DNA of 64,000 bases from Neotamlana nanhaiensis (GCF_000943555.1 NZ_JTDV01000001.1:310001-374000), one strand, 5' to 3'. Shown: positions 9,127-18,883, numbered from the stretch's first letter. Numbers and translations: made by a program. Notes: generated by a model from the letters alone, not told the origin.

Positions 9127-11034
9127 TTACAACGCCTCATCCATTATACCTTGAACAATTTCAGGGTTTAGCAAGGTACTTGTATCGCCTAAATTACTGG
9201 TATCTTTACAAGCTATTTTGCGCAGAATACGACGCATGATTTTACCACTTCGGGTTTTAGGTAAACCTGCTGTAAATTGTATTTTATCCAATTTGGCAAT
9301 AGGTCCAATTTGCTCTGTAATTAATTGATTAATTTCCTTACGCAAGTTATTTTGATCTCTACTTTCTCCCGTTTCTTTTAAAGTAACATAGCCGTAAAGG
9401 GCATTACCTTTAATGTCATGAGGAAAACCAACAATAGCACTTTCTGCAACTGCTGGATGCTCGTTTATAGCATCTTCAATTGGTGCGGTTCCTAAATTAT
9501 GGCCAGAAACAATAATAACATCGTCAACACGACCTGTAATACGATAATAACCAACTTCGTCGCGTAGTGCGCCATCACCCGTAAAATATTTATTTTCAAA
9601 CGCTGAAAAATAGGTGTCTTTGTAACGTTGATGATTCCCCCAAATGGTTCGTGCCATACTTGGCCAAGGGAACTTAACACACAAGCGTCCATCGACTTGA
9701 TTACCTTTAATTTCTTGCCCGTTTTCATCCATTAAAGCAGGCTGAATACCAATAAACGGCAAAGTTGCATAAGTTGGTTTCGTTGGTGTTACAAACGGAA
9801 TTGGAGAAATCATTATGCCTCCTGTTTCGGTTTGCCACCACGTATCAACTATTGGTGATTTTTTCTTTCCAACGTTATCGTCGTACCAATGCCATGCTTC
9901 TTCATTAATTGGTTCACCTACTGTTCCTAGAACTTTCAATGAGGTTAAATCATGCTTTTCTAAATGGTCAACACCTTCCTTGGCTAAAGCACGAATAGCT
10001 GTTGGTGCTGTGTAAAATTGATTGACTTTGTGTTTCTCGACAATTTCCCAAAAACGACCAAAATCTGGGTAACTTGGCACGCCTTCAAACATAACAGACG
10101 TAGCACCGTTACATAAAGGCCCGTAAACAATATAACTATGGCCTGTAATCCAGCCAATATCTGCAGTACACCAATACACATCTTTTTCGCGGTATTGAAA
10201 TACGTTTTTAAATGTATAAGCGGTATAAACCATATAGCCAGCAGTGGTGTGTACCATACCTTTTGGTTTTCCTGTAGAACCGGATGTATAAAGAATAAAC
10301 AACGGATCTTCAGCATTCATAATTTCGGCTTTACATACATCGCTAGCGTCATCTAAAAGTGGTTGTAACCAGTGGTCTCGACCTGCTTTCATTTCAATTT
10401 CTGAATGGATACGTTTTGCTACTAAAACCGAATTTACACCTTGGCAATCTTCTAAGGCATCATCTACAATACCTTTTAAATCGATGGTTTTAGAGCCACG
10501 ATACGATCCATCACTAGTAATAACCATTTTACAATCGCTATCGTTAATTCGTGTGGCTAATGCCGATGATGAAAATCCTGCGAACACAACCGAATGAATA
10601 GCTCCAATTCTAGCACAAGCTAATACTGAAATTGCCAATTCAGGAATCATTGGTAAATAAATACAAACGCGATCGCCCTTTTTAACACCTTGAGATTTTA
10701 AAACATTAGCGAATTTACAAACACGCTGATGCAACTGACTGTAAGTTATATGTTCGGCTTCTTCATCTGGATTATTGGGTTCAAATAAAATCGCTGTTTT
10801 ATCGCCTCGAGTGGCTAAATGCCTATCGATACAATTTTCGGTAATGTTAAGCTGTGCACCTTCAAACCATTTTACTTCGGGTTTACTAAAGTCCCAACTT
10901 AAAACCTTGTCCCATTTTTTACGCCACATAAAATGCTCTTCGGCTATTTCTTCCCAGAAGTTTTCTGGCTCTCTTATTGATTTTCTGTAGACTTGATAAT
11001 ACTCTTCTAAGTGCTTTATGTGGTAATTACTCAT
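9127..11034 (-). CDS. acs: Acetyl-CoA synthetase (AMP-forming)
   Basis: A 635-residue adenylate-forming ligase that converts acetate, ATP and CoA to acetyl-CoA. Seen: the P-loop-like YTSGSTGKPKGMVHT (about 262-276), VDTWWQTETGG (about 398-408), the hinge TGDGALRD and the C-terminal GLPKTRSGKIMRR, whose lysine is the catalytic residue controlled by acetylation in Acs enzymes. The length is typical. It follows the DUF779 gene by 37 bp on the same strand. With the aldehyde dehydrogenase and symporter nearby it completes an aldehyde, acetate, acetyl-CoA route. Confidence 0.96.
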   Translation of the reverse strand: MSNYHIKHLEEYYQVYRKSIREPENFWEEIAEEHFMWRKKWDKVLSWDFSKPEVKWFEGAQLNITENCIDRHLATRGDKTAILFEPNNPDEEAEHITYSQLHQRVCKFANVLKSQGVKKGDRVCIYLPMIPELAISVLACARIGAIHSVVFAGFSSSALATRINDSDCKMVITSDGSYRGSKTIDLKGIVDDALEDCQGVNSVLVAKRIHSEIEMKAGRDHWLQPLLDDASDVCKAEIMNAEDPLFILYTSGSTGKPKGMVHTTAGYMVYTAYTFKNVFQYREKDVYWCTADIGWITGHSYIVYGPLCNGATSVMFEGVPSYPDFGRFWEIVEKHKVNQFYTAPTAIRALAKEGVDHLEKHDLTSLKVLGTVGEPINEEAWHWYDDNVGKKKSPIVDTWWQTETGGIMISPIPFVTPTKPTYATLPFIGIQPALMDENGQEIKGNQVDGRLCVKFPWPSMARTIWGNHQRYKDTYFSAFENKYFTGDGALRDEVGYYRITGRVDDVIIVSGHNLGTAPIEDAINEHPAVAESAIVGFPHDIKGNALYGYVTLKETGESRDQNNLRKEINQLITEQIGPIAKLDKIQFTAGLPKTRSGKIMRRILRKIACKDTSNLGDTSTLLNPEIVQGIMDEAL

Positions 11035-11071
11035 GAATTATTTAGTTTTTATTTCGCTAAAAATAGCATTT

Positions 11072-11428
11072 CTATTTCTTACTAAAAAATGTTTCTTCTT
11101 CGGGTGTTAATAATCTAGAATGAATAATAAAACGTAAGCCTAAAGGTATTTCTAAAGAAAAACTGGCGCCACGGCCTTCTGTAATGCCTACCGTTAAATG
11201 TGTGTGTTTCCAATATTCAAATTGATCTTTATTCATATAAAAATTCACACCTTCAAGTGTACCTAAAAACACATCACTTTCATCTAGATACATATCTTCT
11301 TTTTCAAAAATCATGGGTGAAGATCCATCGCAACAACCTCCACTTTGATGAAAAATTAATGCACCGTGTTTTTCTTTTAATTGCTTAACTATTTCGGCTG
11401 CTTCTGCTGTAATTGCAATACGTTCCAT
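11072..11428 (-). CDS. DUF779-domain protein
   Basis: A 118-residue protein with the DUF779 hallmark SGGCCDGSSPMIF (about residues 29-41), whose adjacent cysteines could bind metal or be redox active. DUF779 genes are usually found beside aldehyde dehydrogenases of the ExaC/AldB type, as here; the biochemical function is not known. It lies between the aldehyde dehydrogenase terminator and acs, so it is probably the first gene of a DUF779-acs transcript. Cytosolic, no signal peptide. Confidence 0.85.
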   Translation of the reverse strand: MERIAITAEAAEIVKQLKEKHGALIFHQSGGCCDGSSPMIFEKEDMYLDESDVFLGTLEGVNFYMNKDQFEYWKHTHLTVGITEGRGASFSLEIPLGLRFIIHSRLLTPEEETFFSKK

Positions 11429-11529
11429 ATTATTAAATTAATAAAGTTTTTTTATATAATTGATTCAATTTTAGCTTTTAATAAATAATTATGTTTTCAT
11501 TTGGTTTGAAGGGAAAACTTTTTGAAAAA

Positions 11530-11562
11530 TAAAAAAGGCTGAACGAAAATATTCAGCCTTTC
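11530..11562 (-). terminator. Intrinsic terminator after the aldehyde dehydrogenase gene
   Basis: On the minus strand, a 10-bp stem AAAGGCTGAA / TTCAGCCTTT with an 8-nt loop is followed by a run of T. It lies about 80 nt beyond the stop codon and separates the dehydrogenase transcript from DUF779-acs. Confidence 0.88.
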
Positions 11563-11640
11563 CAACCATAATAAACCAAAACCTAAAATAGAGGATTTAA
11601 TAAATTTACTGTCAACAATTCTTAATCGTTTTAAATACTA

Positions 11641-13137
11641 TTAAAAGAATCCTAATTTGTTTTTATCGTAAGAAATTAACATGTTTTTGGTTTGGCGATA
11701 ATGGTCTAACATCATCACATGATTTTCTCTACCAAAACCAGACTTTTTGTAGCCACCAAATGGCGCATGAGCTGGATACGCATGATAACAATTCACCCAC
11801 ACTCTACCCGCTTTTATAGCTCGCGGTATTTGATATAATTGATGTGCATCACGGGTCCAAACACCAGCACCTAAACCATATAGCGTATCGTTTGCAATTT
11901 CTATGGCTTCTGCTTCATCTTTAAACTTTGTAACACAAACTACAGGCCCAAAAATTTCTTCTTGAAAGACTCGCATTTTATTATGGCCTTCTAAAATTGT
12001 TGGCTTAATAAAATATCCATTTGCTAAATCGCCATCCTTATTAGCACCACCACCACATAGTACTTTGGCACCTTCTTCTTTACCAATATTTATGTACGAT
12101 TGAATTTTTTCGTATTGGTCGTTTGAGACTTGCGCACCAACCATACAGCTTGAATCGTATGGACTATTTTGAACTATGGCTTCGGTTCGAGTCACAACAC
12201 GTTCCATAAACTTGTCGTAAATATCTTCTTGAACTAAAATACGCGACGGACAAGTACAAACTTCTCCTTGATTAAAAGCGAATAACACAGCGCCTTCAAT
12301 AGCTTTATCCAGATAAGCATCATCGGCATCCATAACACTATTAAAGAAAATATTTGGCGATTTACCACCCAACTCCATAGTTACCGGATTTAGGTTTTTA
12401 GAGGCATATTGCATAATTAGTTGTCCTGTGGTAGTCTCGCCTGTAAAAGCCACTTTATCAACCCTAGAACTTGATGCTATGGGTTTTCCAGCTTCTGGAC
12501 CAAAGCCATGTACAATATTTATAACACCTGGAGGGAATACATCGGCTATTTTTTCCATTAATAAGGTAGCAGAAGATGGCGTTTGTTCTGCAGGTTTTAA
12601 CACCACGCAGTTACCAGTAGCCAAAGCTGGGGGTAATTTCCAAGAGAGCATTAATAATGGAAAATTCCAGGGAATAATTTGGCCAACTACCCCCAATGGC
12701 TCTTTAATATTCATTGATAATGTATTGGAATCTAACTCGGTTGCGCTACCTTCTTCGGCACGAATACAAGCTGCAAAATAGCGCCAATGATCTACACAAA
12801 GAGGAATATCTGCATTTAAAGTTTCGCGAATAGGTTTACCGTTATCGCAGGTATCAACTAATGCAAATTCTTCTAAATTGGCTTCAATAATATCGGCAAC
12901 TTTATTTAGCAAAGCAGCACGTTCTGTAGCCGAGGTGTTACCCCAACTTTCTTTAGCCGCATTCGCCGCATCTAATGCTAATTCAACATCTTCTTTTTGT
13001 GATCTTGGGTATTTTGCTATTAACGATTTATCTATAGGCGACGTGTTTTCAAAATACGCGCCTCCAATTGGATCGACAAATTTTCCGTTTATAAAATTTC
13101 CGTAGGAAGCTTTAAATTCTGGTTTAGAATAACTCAT
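11641..13137 (-). CDS. NAD(P)-dependent aldehyde dehydrogenase (acetaldehyde type)
   Basis: A 498-residue ALDH-superfamily enzyme oxidising an aldehyde to its acid. Visible: IPWNFPLLM (about 153-161), the cofactor segment [10 protein letters not shown] (about 230), the general base E in [11 protein letters not shown] (about 262) and the nucleophile in [12 protein letters not shown], cysteines about 301 and 303. The N-terminal [14 protein letters not shown] and the C-terminal [14 protein letters not shown] match the ExaC/AldB acetaldehyde dehydrogenase group. Divergent from an AraC-family gene that very probably regulates it. Confidence 0.93.
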   Translation of the reverse strand: MSYSKPEFKASYGNFINGKFVDPIGGAYFENTSPIDKSLIAKYPRSQKEDVELALDAANAAKESWGNTSATERAALLNKVADIIEANLEEFALVDTCDNGKPIRETLNADIPLCVDHWRYFAACIRAEEGSATELDSNTLSMNIKEPLGVVGQIIPWNFPLLMLSWKLPPALATGNCVVLKPAEQTPSSATLLMEKIADVFPPGVINIVHGFGPEAGKPIASSSRVDKVAFTGETTTGQLIMQYASKNLNPVTMELGGKSPNIFFNSVMDADDAYLDKAIEGAVLFAFNQGEVCTCPSRILVQEDIYDKFMERVVTRTEAIVQNSPYDSSCMVGAQVSNDQYEKIQSYINIGKEEGAKVLCGGGANKDGDLANGYFIKPTILEGHNKMRVFQEEIFGPVVCVTKFKDEAEAIEIANDTLYGLGAGVWTRDAHQLYQIPRAIKAGRVWVNCYHAYPAHAPFGGYKKSGFGRENHVMMLDHYRQTKNMLISYDKNKLGFF

Positions 13138-13290
13138 TTTTTCTTATTTATTTTAGTTTAACATGAATTACTAACTGATGATTTTAGAATAATTAATACG
13201 TTAACATTTTTTAACAAATCTCATTTTTACACCTAAAAACATAGTTAATTTGTAATTTTTATAAAGATATTTTATTAAATTGTGAAAAAC

Positions 13291-13318
13291 TTGAACAGAA
13301 TTATTATTGAGTTGAACA
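13291..13318. promoter_or_regulatory. Candidate AraC-regulator operator: two TTGAACA repeats 21 bp apart
   Basis: TTGAACA occurs at 13291-13297 and again at 13312-13318 in the same orientation, 21 bp start to start (two helical turns), between the divergent aldehyde dehydrogenase and AraC genes. AraC-family proteins typically bind such direct repeats. The assignment to this regulator is inference. Confidence 0.5.
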
Positions 13319-13365
13319 TATCTATCATTTAAAAAATTACTACCTAAAATTTAGTATTATTGTTT

Positions 13366-14286
13366 ATGAGCCAACTACTACGTCATCATATTAACAACCG
13401 AAAACTCACTACTTTGGTTGAGAATCGAACCACTTACAATGCCGATTATGCTGAGTTAAACATTTATGAAACTCATAAATACGCCGAAAAAGTATCGTTA
13501 ACATTTAACTTTCCTGTAATAGCAAGTATGTTGTCTGGACAAAAAGTAATGCATTTAGATGGTATGCCCTCTTTTGATTTTTTTCCAGGTGAATCGGTAG
13601 TCATGCCAACCAATAAAGAAATGGTAATTGATTTTCCGGTAGCAACTCTAGAGCACCCAACACAATGTTTAGCACTTGGTATAGATAGTACTAAAATTAA
13701 TGAAGTGGTCGATAAATTTAATAATCATGTTGCCATTGAACGCGAAAACAACAATTGGAAACTAAGTAATAAAGCATCTCATTTAATAAATAATACCGAT
13801 GTTAACCATCTTGTTGAGCGTTTAGTTTACACATTTACGAGAAATACAACATCAAAAGATGTTCTGTTAGATTTAATGATTCAGGAATTAATTGTGCGTT
13901 TACTGCAAACAAAGGCAAAGGCTTTTTTACTTAACGATACCGATGGTGTTTTTAATGATACGCGCATTGGATATGTTATTAAATACATCAAAAAAAATCT
14001 AACTAATAAAGATATAACTGTTGATTTGCTTGCTGAAAAAGCATGTATGAGTGCCTCGCATTTTCATAAGAAATTTAAAAATACCCTTGGCGTTTCTCCT
14101 ATTGATTATATAAATTCTGAAAAGATTAAGTTTTCAAAAAAACTTATTAAAGAAACTAAAAACTTACGTATCTCTGAAATCGCCTATAAATCTGGGTTTA
14201 ATAATACGAGTTATTTTAACAGACAATTTAAAAAGATGGAATTGATGACTCCACAACAATTTAAAGCGTCTGTTTCGACGAAGTAA
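13366..14286 (+). CDS. AraC-family transcriptional regulator
   Basis: A 306-residue regulator, counted from ATG 13366 rather than the TTG at 13360. The N-terminal part (about 1-195) looks like the AraC_binding_N type found next to aldehyde dehydrogenase genes (VSLTFNFPVIASMLSGQKVMH). The C-terminal double helix-turn-helix runs from about 205 to 303, with TVDLLAEKACMSASHFHKKFK and the signature IAYKSGFNNTSYFNRQFKK. It is divergent from the dehydrogenase gene and probably activates it in response to an aldehyde or alcohol (inference). A 21-bp-spaced direct repeat lies just upstream. Confidence 0.9.
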   Translation: MSQLLRHHINNRKLTTLVENRTTYNADYAELNIYETHKYAEKVSLTFNFPVIASMLSGQKVMHLDGMPSFDFFPGESVVMPTNKEMVIDFPVATLEHPTQCLALGIDSTKINEVVDKFNNHVAIERENNNWKLSNKASHLINNTDVNHLVERLVYTFTRNTTSKDVLLDLMIQELIVRLLQTKAKAFLLNDTDGVFNDTRIGYVIKYIKKNLTNKDITVDLLAEKACMSASHFHKKFKNTLGVSPIDYINSEKIKFSKKLIKETKNLRISEIAYKSGFNNTSYFNRQFKKMELMTPQQFKASVSTK

Positions 14287-14340
14287 CAGATGCTTTTTAA
14301 AGTTTTTAGGTAAAACTTGCTTTAAACAGTAAATATTTTT

Positions 14341-16077
14341 TTAATGATTTACCGCCTCGCCTGCTCCACTTGGTATTCTAATATTTTCTACAATTTCTTG
14401 TACTTCTTCTGGCGGATTTGGTGTAAACTTCATAATAACAATAGAAACAATAAAGTTTAAAACCATAGCAACCGTACCAAAGCCTTCTGGCGAGATGCCA
14501 AACCACCATTCGCTTTTATCGGGTAAGGTGTCATCAAACCAACCGAGTTTGTATTTAATCATATACAACAGCATCGCGGTTATACCAACCACCATACCTG
14601 CAATGGCGCCTTCTTTATTCATTTTTTTATAAAAAATTCCTAAAATAATGGCAGGGAAAAATGACGCTGCCGCTAAACCAAACGCTAGAGCAACCACTGC
14701 AGCAACAAACCCTGGCGGATTGATGCCAAAATAACCTGCCACACAAACCGCGCCTACTGCTGATAAACGCGCTGCGATCAATTCACCTTTTTCCGATATA
14801 TCTGGTTTTGCAATTTTTTTGATTAAATCGTGCGACACTGAGGCAGAAATAACCAATAATAATCCGGCAGCAGTTGATAAAGCCGCGGCTAAACCACCAG
14901 CTGCAACCAAAGCAATAACCCAATTAGGCAATTTTGCAATTTCTGGATTGGCAAGCACCATAATATCTCTATCTACTGTTAATTCGTTTTCCGATTCGTT
15001 GGCTACATATTTTATTAAGCCATCGTTGTTTTTATCGGTAAATGAAATTAGCCCTGTGGTTTCCCATTTTTTAAACCATTCTGGAACATTGTCGTATGGT
15101 TGATTTGACACGGTTTCAATTAAGTTTGTTCTCGCAAATACCGAAACTGCTGGTGCTGTGGTGTATAATATAACGATAAGTAGCAAGGCTAATCCTGCAG
15201 ATTTTCTGGCATCTTTTACGCGTTTTACAGTAAAAAACCGAACAATAACGTGCGGTAATCCTGCTGTACCAACCATTAATGCTAAGGTAATTGCAAACAC
15301 ATCGATGGTGGTTTTTGAACCTTCGGTGTATTCGCTAAAACCAAGCTCGGTGCTTAATCCGTCTAATTTATCTAATAAATAGGTTCCAGAACCATCGGCC
15401 AAGGTACTACCAAAACCTAATTGTGGTACTGGATTTCCCGTCATTTGAATAGATATAAAAATGGCAGGCACCATAAAGGCAAAAATAAGCACGCAATATT
15501 GCGCTACTTGCGTATAGGTGATGCCTTTCATACCGCCTAAAACCGCATAAAATAACACAATAATCATCCCAATGATTACGCCTGTGTTAATATCGACTTC
15601 TAAAAATCTAGAGAATACAATGCCCACGCCACGCATTTGTCCTGCGACGTATGTAAAGGATACCAATAACGCACAAAATACGGCGACTAATCGCGCTGTT
15701 TTTGAGTAATAACGATCGCCAATAAAATCGGGAACGGTAAACTTTCCGAATTTACGCAAATAAGGCGCTAACAATAAAGCGAGTAGCACGTAACCACCTG
15801 TCCATCCCATTAAATACACAGCACCATCATATCCTGCAAAAGAGATAATTCCAGCCATGGAAATAAAGGAAGCGGCACTCATCCAATCGGCAGCAGTTGC
15901 CATTCCGTTAGCTAATGGGGATACGCCACCGCCAGCAACGTAAAATTCTTTGGTAGAACCTGCTCTGGACCAAATGGCGATGCCTATATAAATAGCGAAT
16001 GTAATTCCTACTAAAATGTACGTCCAGTTTTGTACACCTAAGCCTTCAGCAAACAAAAAACTACTCATCATAACCAT
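14341..16077 (-). CDS. Sodium:solute symporter, VC_2705/ActP-like (probable acetate or short-chain acid uptake)
   Basis: A 578-residue SSS-family transporter with about 13 membrane segments. SSS features include ATAADWMSAASFISMAGI (about 60-77), DFIGDRYYSK and GLAAALSTAAGLLLVISASVSHD (about 395-417). It has an insert of about 60 residues between helices, as in VC_2705-type members. The partner DUF4212 protein is encoded immediately upstream and overlaps it by 17 bp. Near acs and aldehyde dehydrogenase, acetate or a related monocarboxylate is the likely substrate (inference). Start alternatives are ATG 16077, 16071 and 16068. Confidence 0.9.
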   Translation of the reverse strand: MVMMSSFLFAEGLGVQNWTYILVGITFAIYIGIAIWSRAGSTKEFYVAGGGVSPLANGMATAADWMSAASFISMAGIISFAGYDGAVYLMGWTGGYVLLALLLAPYLRKFGKFTVPDFIGDRYYSKTARLVAVFCALLVSFTYVAGQMRGVGIVFSRFLEVDINTGVIIGMIIVLFYAVLGGMKGITYTQVAQYCVLIFAFMVPAIFISIQMTGNPVPQLGFGSTLADGSGTYLLDKLDGLSTELGFSEYTEGSKTTIDVFAITLALMVGTAGLPHVIVRFFTVKRVKDARKSAGLALLLIVILYTTAPAVSVFARTNLIETVSNQPYDNVPEWFKKWETTGLISFTDKNNDGLIKYVANESENELTVDRDIMVLANPEIAKLPNWVIALVAAGGLAAALSTAAGLLLVISASVSHDLIKKIAKPDISEKGELIAARLSAVGAVCVAGYFGINPPGFVAAVVALAFGLAAASFFPAIILGIFYKKMNKEGAIAGMVVGITAMLLYMIKYKLGWFDDTLPDKSEWWFGISPEGFGTVAMVLNFIVSIVIMKFTPNPPEEVQEIVENIRIPSGAGEAVNH

Positions 16078-16315
16078 ATTTTTTATCCAGTTTATTCATC
16101 AGGCGAACATAAACAAAAATGAGTAGCACAAACACGTACATAGACCCTTGCTGCGCAAACCAAAACCCGACTTTAAATCCTCCAAGGCGAAATTGGTTTA
16201 GTTCATCCTTAAATAAAATTCCGGCACCGTAAGACACCAGAAACCAAATGGATAATAAAATAATGAGATACCTAATGTTTTCTTTCCAATAGGCTTTCGC
16301 TTTGTTTTTTGTCAT
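16061..16315 (-). CDS. DUF4212 small subunit of the sodium:solute symporter
   Basis: An 84-residue protein with two membrane helices (about 14-34 and 50-70) and the DUF4212 pattern YWKENIRYLIILLSIWF and FRLGGFKVGFWFAQQGS. This family accompanies VC_2705-type SSS symporters and is taken to be a small subunit. The start codon lies inside the 3' end of the AGCS gene (44-bp overlap) and the stop lies inside the start of the SSS gene (17-bp overlap). The overlaps suggest translational coupling of all three. Confidence 0.9.
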   Translation of the reverse strand: MTKNKAKAYWKENIRYLIILLSIWFLVSYGAGILFKDELNQFRLGGFKVGFWFAQQGSMYVFVLLIFVYVRLMNKLDKKYGYDE

Positions 16316-17690
16316 GTTTTTTTAGTTTTTGTTGGTTTATTTTAAAAATGTAGCGTTTAAATTCTTGTATAACTTGTGGCGCAAGAATTAAGGTTGCTAA
16401 CATAGTTGGTACTGCCATGAGCGCAAAAACACCATCAATTAAATTTAACATGGTGGCAAATGGTGTTGTTGCTGCTAAAACAATACTAATTATATAAATG
16501 TAATTGTAATAATGCTTATGGTTTGCTCCTACTAAAAAGGACAAACATTTGGCACCATAATAAGCGTATGAAAATAAGGAAGATACGCTAAATACCAAAA
16601 CGCAAATCATTAATAAATATTTTCCATAAACGGGAATGGCGTAATCGAATGCATTTGCGGTTAAACTCACACCATTACTTTCGGTTGTTTCCCAAACGCC
16701 TGTAACCAAAATGGCAAGCGCTGTTAACGTGCACACAATTAGTGTATCGATAGCTGGCCCAAGCATAGCCACTAAGCCTTCGCGAATGGGTTCGCTTGTT
16801 TTTGCTGCACCATGCGCTAAAGGTGCTGTACCAATACCTGCTTCGTTTGAAAATGCACCGCGACGGATACCAAGCAAAATTAACCCGCCTAAAACTCCGC
16901 CATAAAACGCATCACCATTATAATTTTTTCCTGAAAAGGCATTCTCAAAAATCATAATGAAATAACGTGGCACTTCTTGATAATTCGATATTAAAATAAA
17001 AAGCACCAACACAAAATAAAGCAACACCATACTTGGTACCATTTTGGAAGCGGCATTACTTATACGTTGTAATCCGCCAAGGATAATTAGTGAAGTAAAA
17101 ACAACTAGAATCAATGCTAAAATAAGATTGGATTTTAATCCGACTTCGACGCCGTTTGGTGTTAAAACAATATCATTTACCGCTTGGGTTAATTGGTTTA
17201 CGTTAACTACTGGCAACGCACCTATCATTCCGAAAAGGCTAAACATAACGGCTAAAGGTTTCCAGTTTTTCCCTAATCCTTCGGTTATAAAATACATCGG
17301 GCCACCTTGAAGGCTTCCATTAGAATCTTTTCCGCGAAACATTACCGCCAATGAACAGGTGAAAAATTTAGTAGACATACCAACTACGGCACTTACCCAC
17401 ATCCAGAACATGGCACCAGGACCACCAACTGAAATGGCAACTGCAACTCCGGCGATATTTCCCATACCAATTGTAGATGACAATGCGGTTGTTAAAGCTT
17501 TAAAATGACTTATCTCGCCTACATCTTCGGGGTTATCGTACTTGCCGCGTAATACTTGAATAGCATGACCTAAATACCGAAATGGTAAAAATTTTGAAAG
17601 GAAAATTAAATACAAGCCGCCACCAATAAGTAAAATTACCAAGGGTAAGCCCCATGCGTAATTAGAGAATGTTTTTATAATCTCATTCAT
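16272..17690 (-). CDS. Alanine/glycine:cation symporter (AGCS/AlsT family)
   Basis: A 472-residue sodium-coupled amino acid symporter with about 10-11 membrane helices. Family segments are clear: STIGMGNIAGVAVAI (about 72-86), GGPGAMFWMWVSAVVGMSTKF, GGPMYFI and the GAFSNEAGIGTAPLAHGAA region near residue 280. The last 14 codons overlap the first codons of the DUF4212 gene. Sharing a transcript with an acetate-type symporter is uncommon and would link uptake of alanine or glycine with that of short organic acids. Confidence 0.92.
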   Translation of the reverse strand: MNEIIKTFSNYAWGLPLVILLIGGGLYLIFLSKFLPFRYLGHAIQVLRGKYDNPEDVGEISHFKALTTALSSTIGMGNIAGVAVAISVGGPGAMFWMWVSAVVGMSTKFFTCSLAVMFRGKDSNGSLQGGPMYFITEGLGKNWKPLAVMFSLFGMIGALPVVNVNQLTQAVNDIVLTPNGVEVGLKSNLILALILVVFTSLIILGGLQRISNAASKMVPSMVLLYFVLVLFILISNYQEVPRYFIMIFENAFSGKNYNGDAFYGGVLGGLILLGIRRGAFSNEAGIGTAPLAHGAAKTSEPIREGLVAMLGPAIDTLIVCTLTALAILVTGVWETTESNGVSLTANAFDYAIPVYGKYLLMICVLVFSVSSLFSYAYYGAKCLSFLVGANHKHYYNYIYIISIVLAATTPFATMLNLIDGVFALMAVPTMLATLILAPQVIQEFKRYIFKINQQKLKKHDKKQSESLLERKH

Positions 17691-17794
17691 AAAAATTAAT
17701 CGCGAATCCGTTTTGTGAAAATTTGATAATATTGTACCAAGATAAAGTTTTTAATTATTAAAAAGTATATTTAACCCTAATAAACTAACCAACA

Positions 17795-18883
17795 TTGCAA
17801 GCAAACCGACTATACTTTATTGATGCCGTTCGTGCATTTGCGATTTTAATGATGCTTCAAGGGCATTTTATAGATACATTGCTTGCCCCAGTTTACAGAG
17901 ATACAACAAACTCAATTTACAATACTTGGAGTTATTTTAGAGGCATAACAGCGCCTGTGTTTTTTACCATTTCGGGGTTGGTATTTACCTATTTACTTTT
18001 ACGCGCTTTTGAAAAAGGAGATGATAAAATTCGTATAAAAAAAGGATTATTTCGAGGCTTACTATTAATTGTTTTAGGCTACAGTTTACGAATTAATATA
18101 TTAAACTGGATAAATGGTTATTTTAGTAATTATCTTTTAGTTATTGATGTATTACAATGCATAGGATTATCACTAATTATATTAGTATTACTCCATATAC
18201 TACTAAAAAAGCATCAACTAGTATTTTCTTTGCTATTATTGGTTGTTGGCTGTTTAATTTTTGTAACCGAACCACTTTATAGAACATTAACTCTAAATAA
18301 CATACCACTATTTTTTTCAAATTATTTATCGAAAGCAAACGGCTCTATTTTTACCATGTTGCCGTGGTTTGGTTATACTGCTTTTGGAGCTTTTTTATCT
18401 ATCATATTTTTTAACTATGCTCATAAATCAAAATTCAAAGTGTATGCTATCATCGCATTTTTTATTTCTGGCGGATTTTTAATTTATTTATCGAGTTGGT
18501 TTTTAATTGAATTAAGCCATATAACGGGTATCGAGTTATTAAAACTAAGTGCAAACTACAATTATTTGTTTTCCAGACTTGGTAACGTATTTATTTTATT
18601 TGGTTTATTTTATGCTTTAGAGCAATTTTTAAAACAATCATTAATAACCAATATTGGTAAAAAAACATTATCGATATATGTTATTCATTTTATTTTACTT
18701 TACGGAAGCTTTACAGGATATGGAATAAAGCGCTATTTAACCAAATCGTTAGAACCTATTGAAGCAGTAATTGGGGCTGTAGTTTTTATGATAGTAGTCT
18801 GTTTTATTGCATTTTATTATGTTAAAACCAACACCTTTATTTACAATTTAATACGAAAACTGGTAGATAAAATAAAAGGCTAA
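17795..18883 (+). CDS. DUF1624 / acyltransferase-like multi-pass membrane protein
   Basis: A 362-residue membrane protein with about 10 helices. The start RLYFIDAVRAFAILMMLQGH and the following FFTISGLVFTYLL segment fit the heparan-alpha-glucosaminide acetyltransferase-like (DUF1624) or acyltransferase-3 group, with the RAF and GH residues of helix 1 conserved. These proteins move acyl groups across the membrane to sugars or peptides; the acceptor is unknown. The start appears to be TTG at 17795, with no in-frame ATG before the conserved first helix. A TATATTTA -7-like box lies at 17766-17773. Confidence 0.75.
   Translation: MQANRLYFIDAVRAFAILMMLQGHFIDTLLAPVYRDTTNSIYNTWSYFRGITAPVFFTISGLVFTYLLLRAFEKGDDKIRIKKGLFRGLLLIVLGYSLRINILNWINGYFSNYLLVIDVLQCIGLSLIILVLLHILLKKHQLVFSLLLLVVGCLIFVTEPLYRTLTLNNIPLFFSNYLSKANGSIFTMLPWFGYTAFGAFLSIIFFNYAHKSKFKVYAIIAFFISGGFLIYLSSWFLIELSHITGIELLKLSANYNYLFSRLGNVFILFGLFYALEQFLKQSLITNIGKKTLSIYVIHFILLYGSFTGYGIKRYLTKSLEPIEAVIGAVVFMIVVCFIAFYYVKTNTFIYNLIRKLVDKIKG

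Noticed and set aside
9492-10356. Long open frames opposite to acs (and similar ones opposite to ALDH, lon, glmM and the symporters).
   Set aside because: They lie fully inside genes with clear families, have no promoter or start context of their own, and their translations look like shadows of the real codons.
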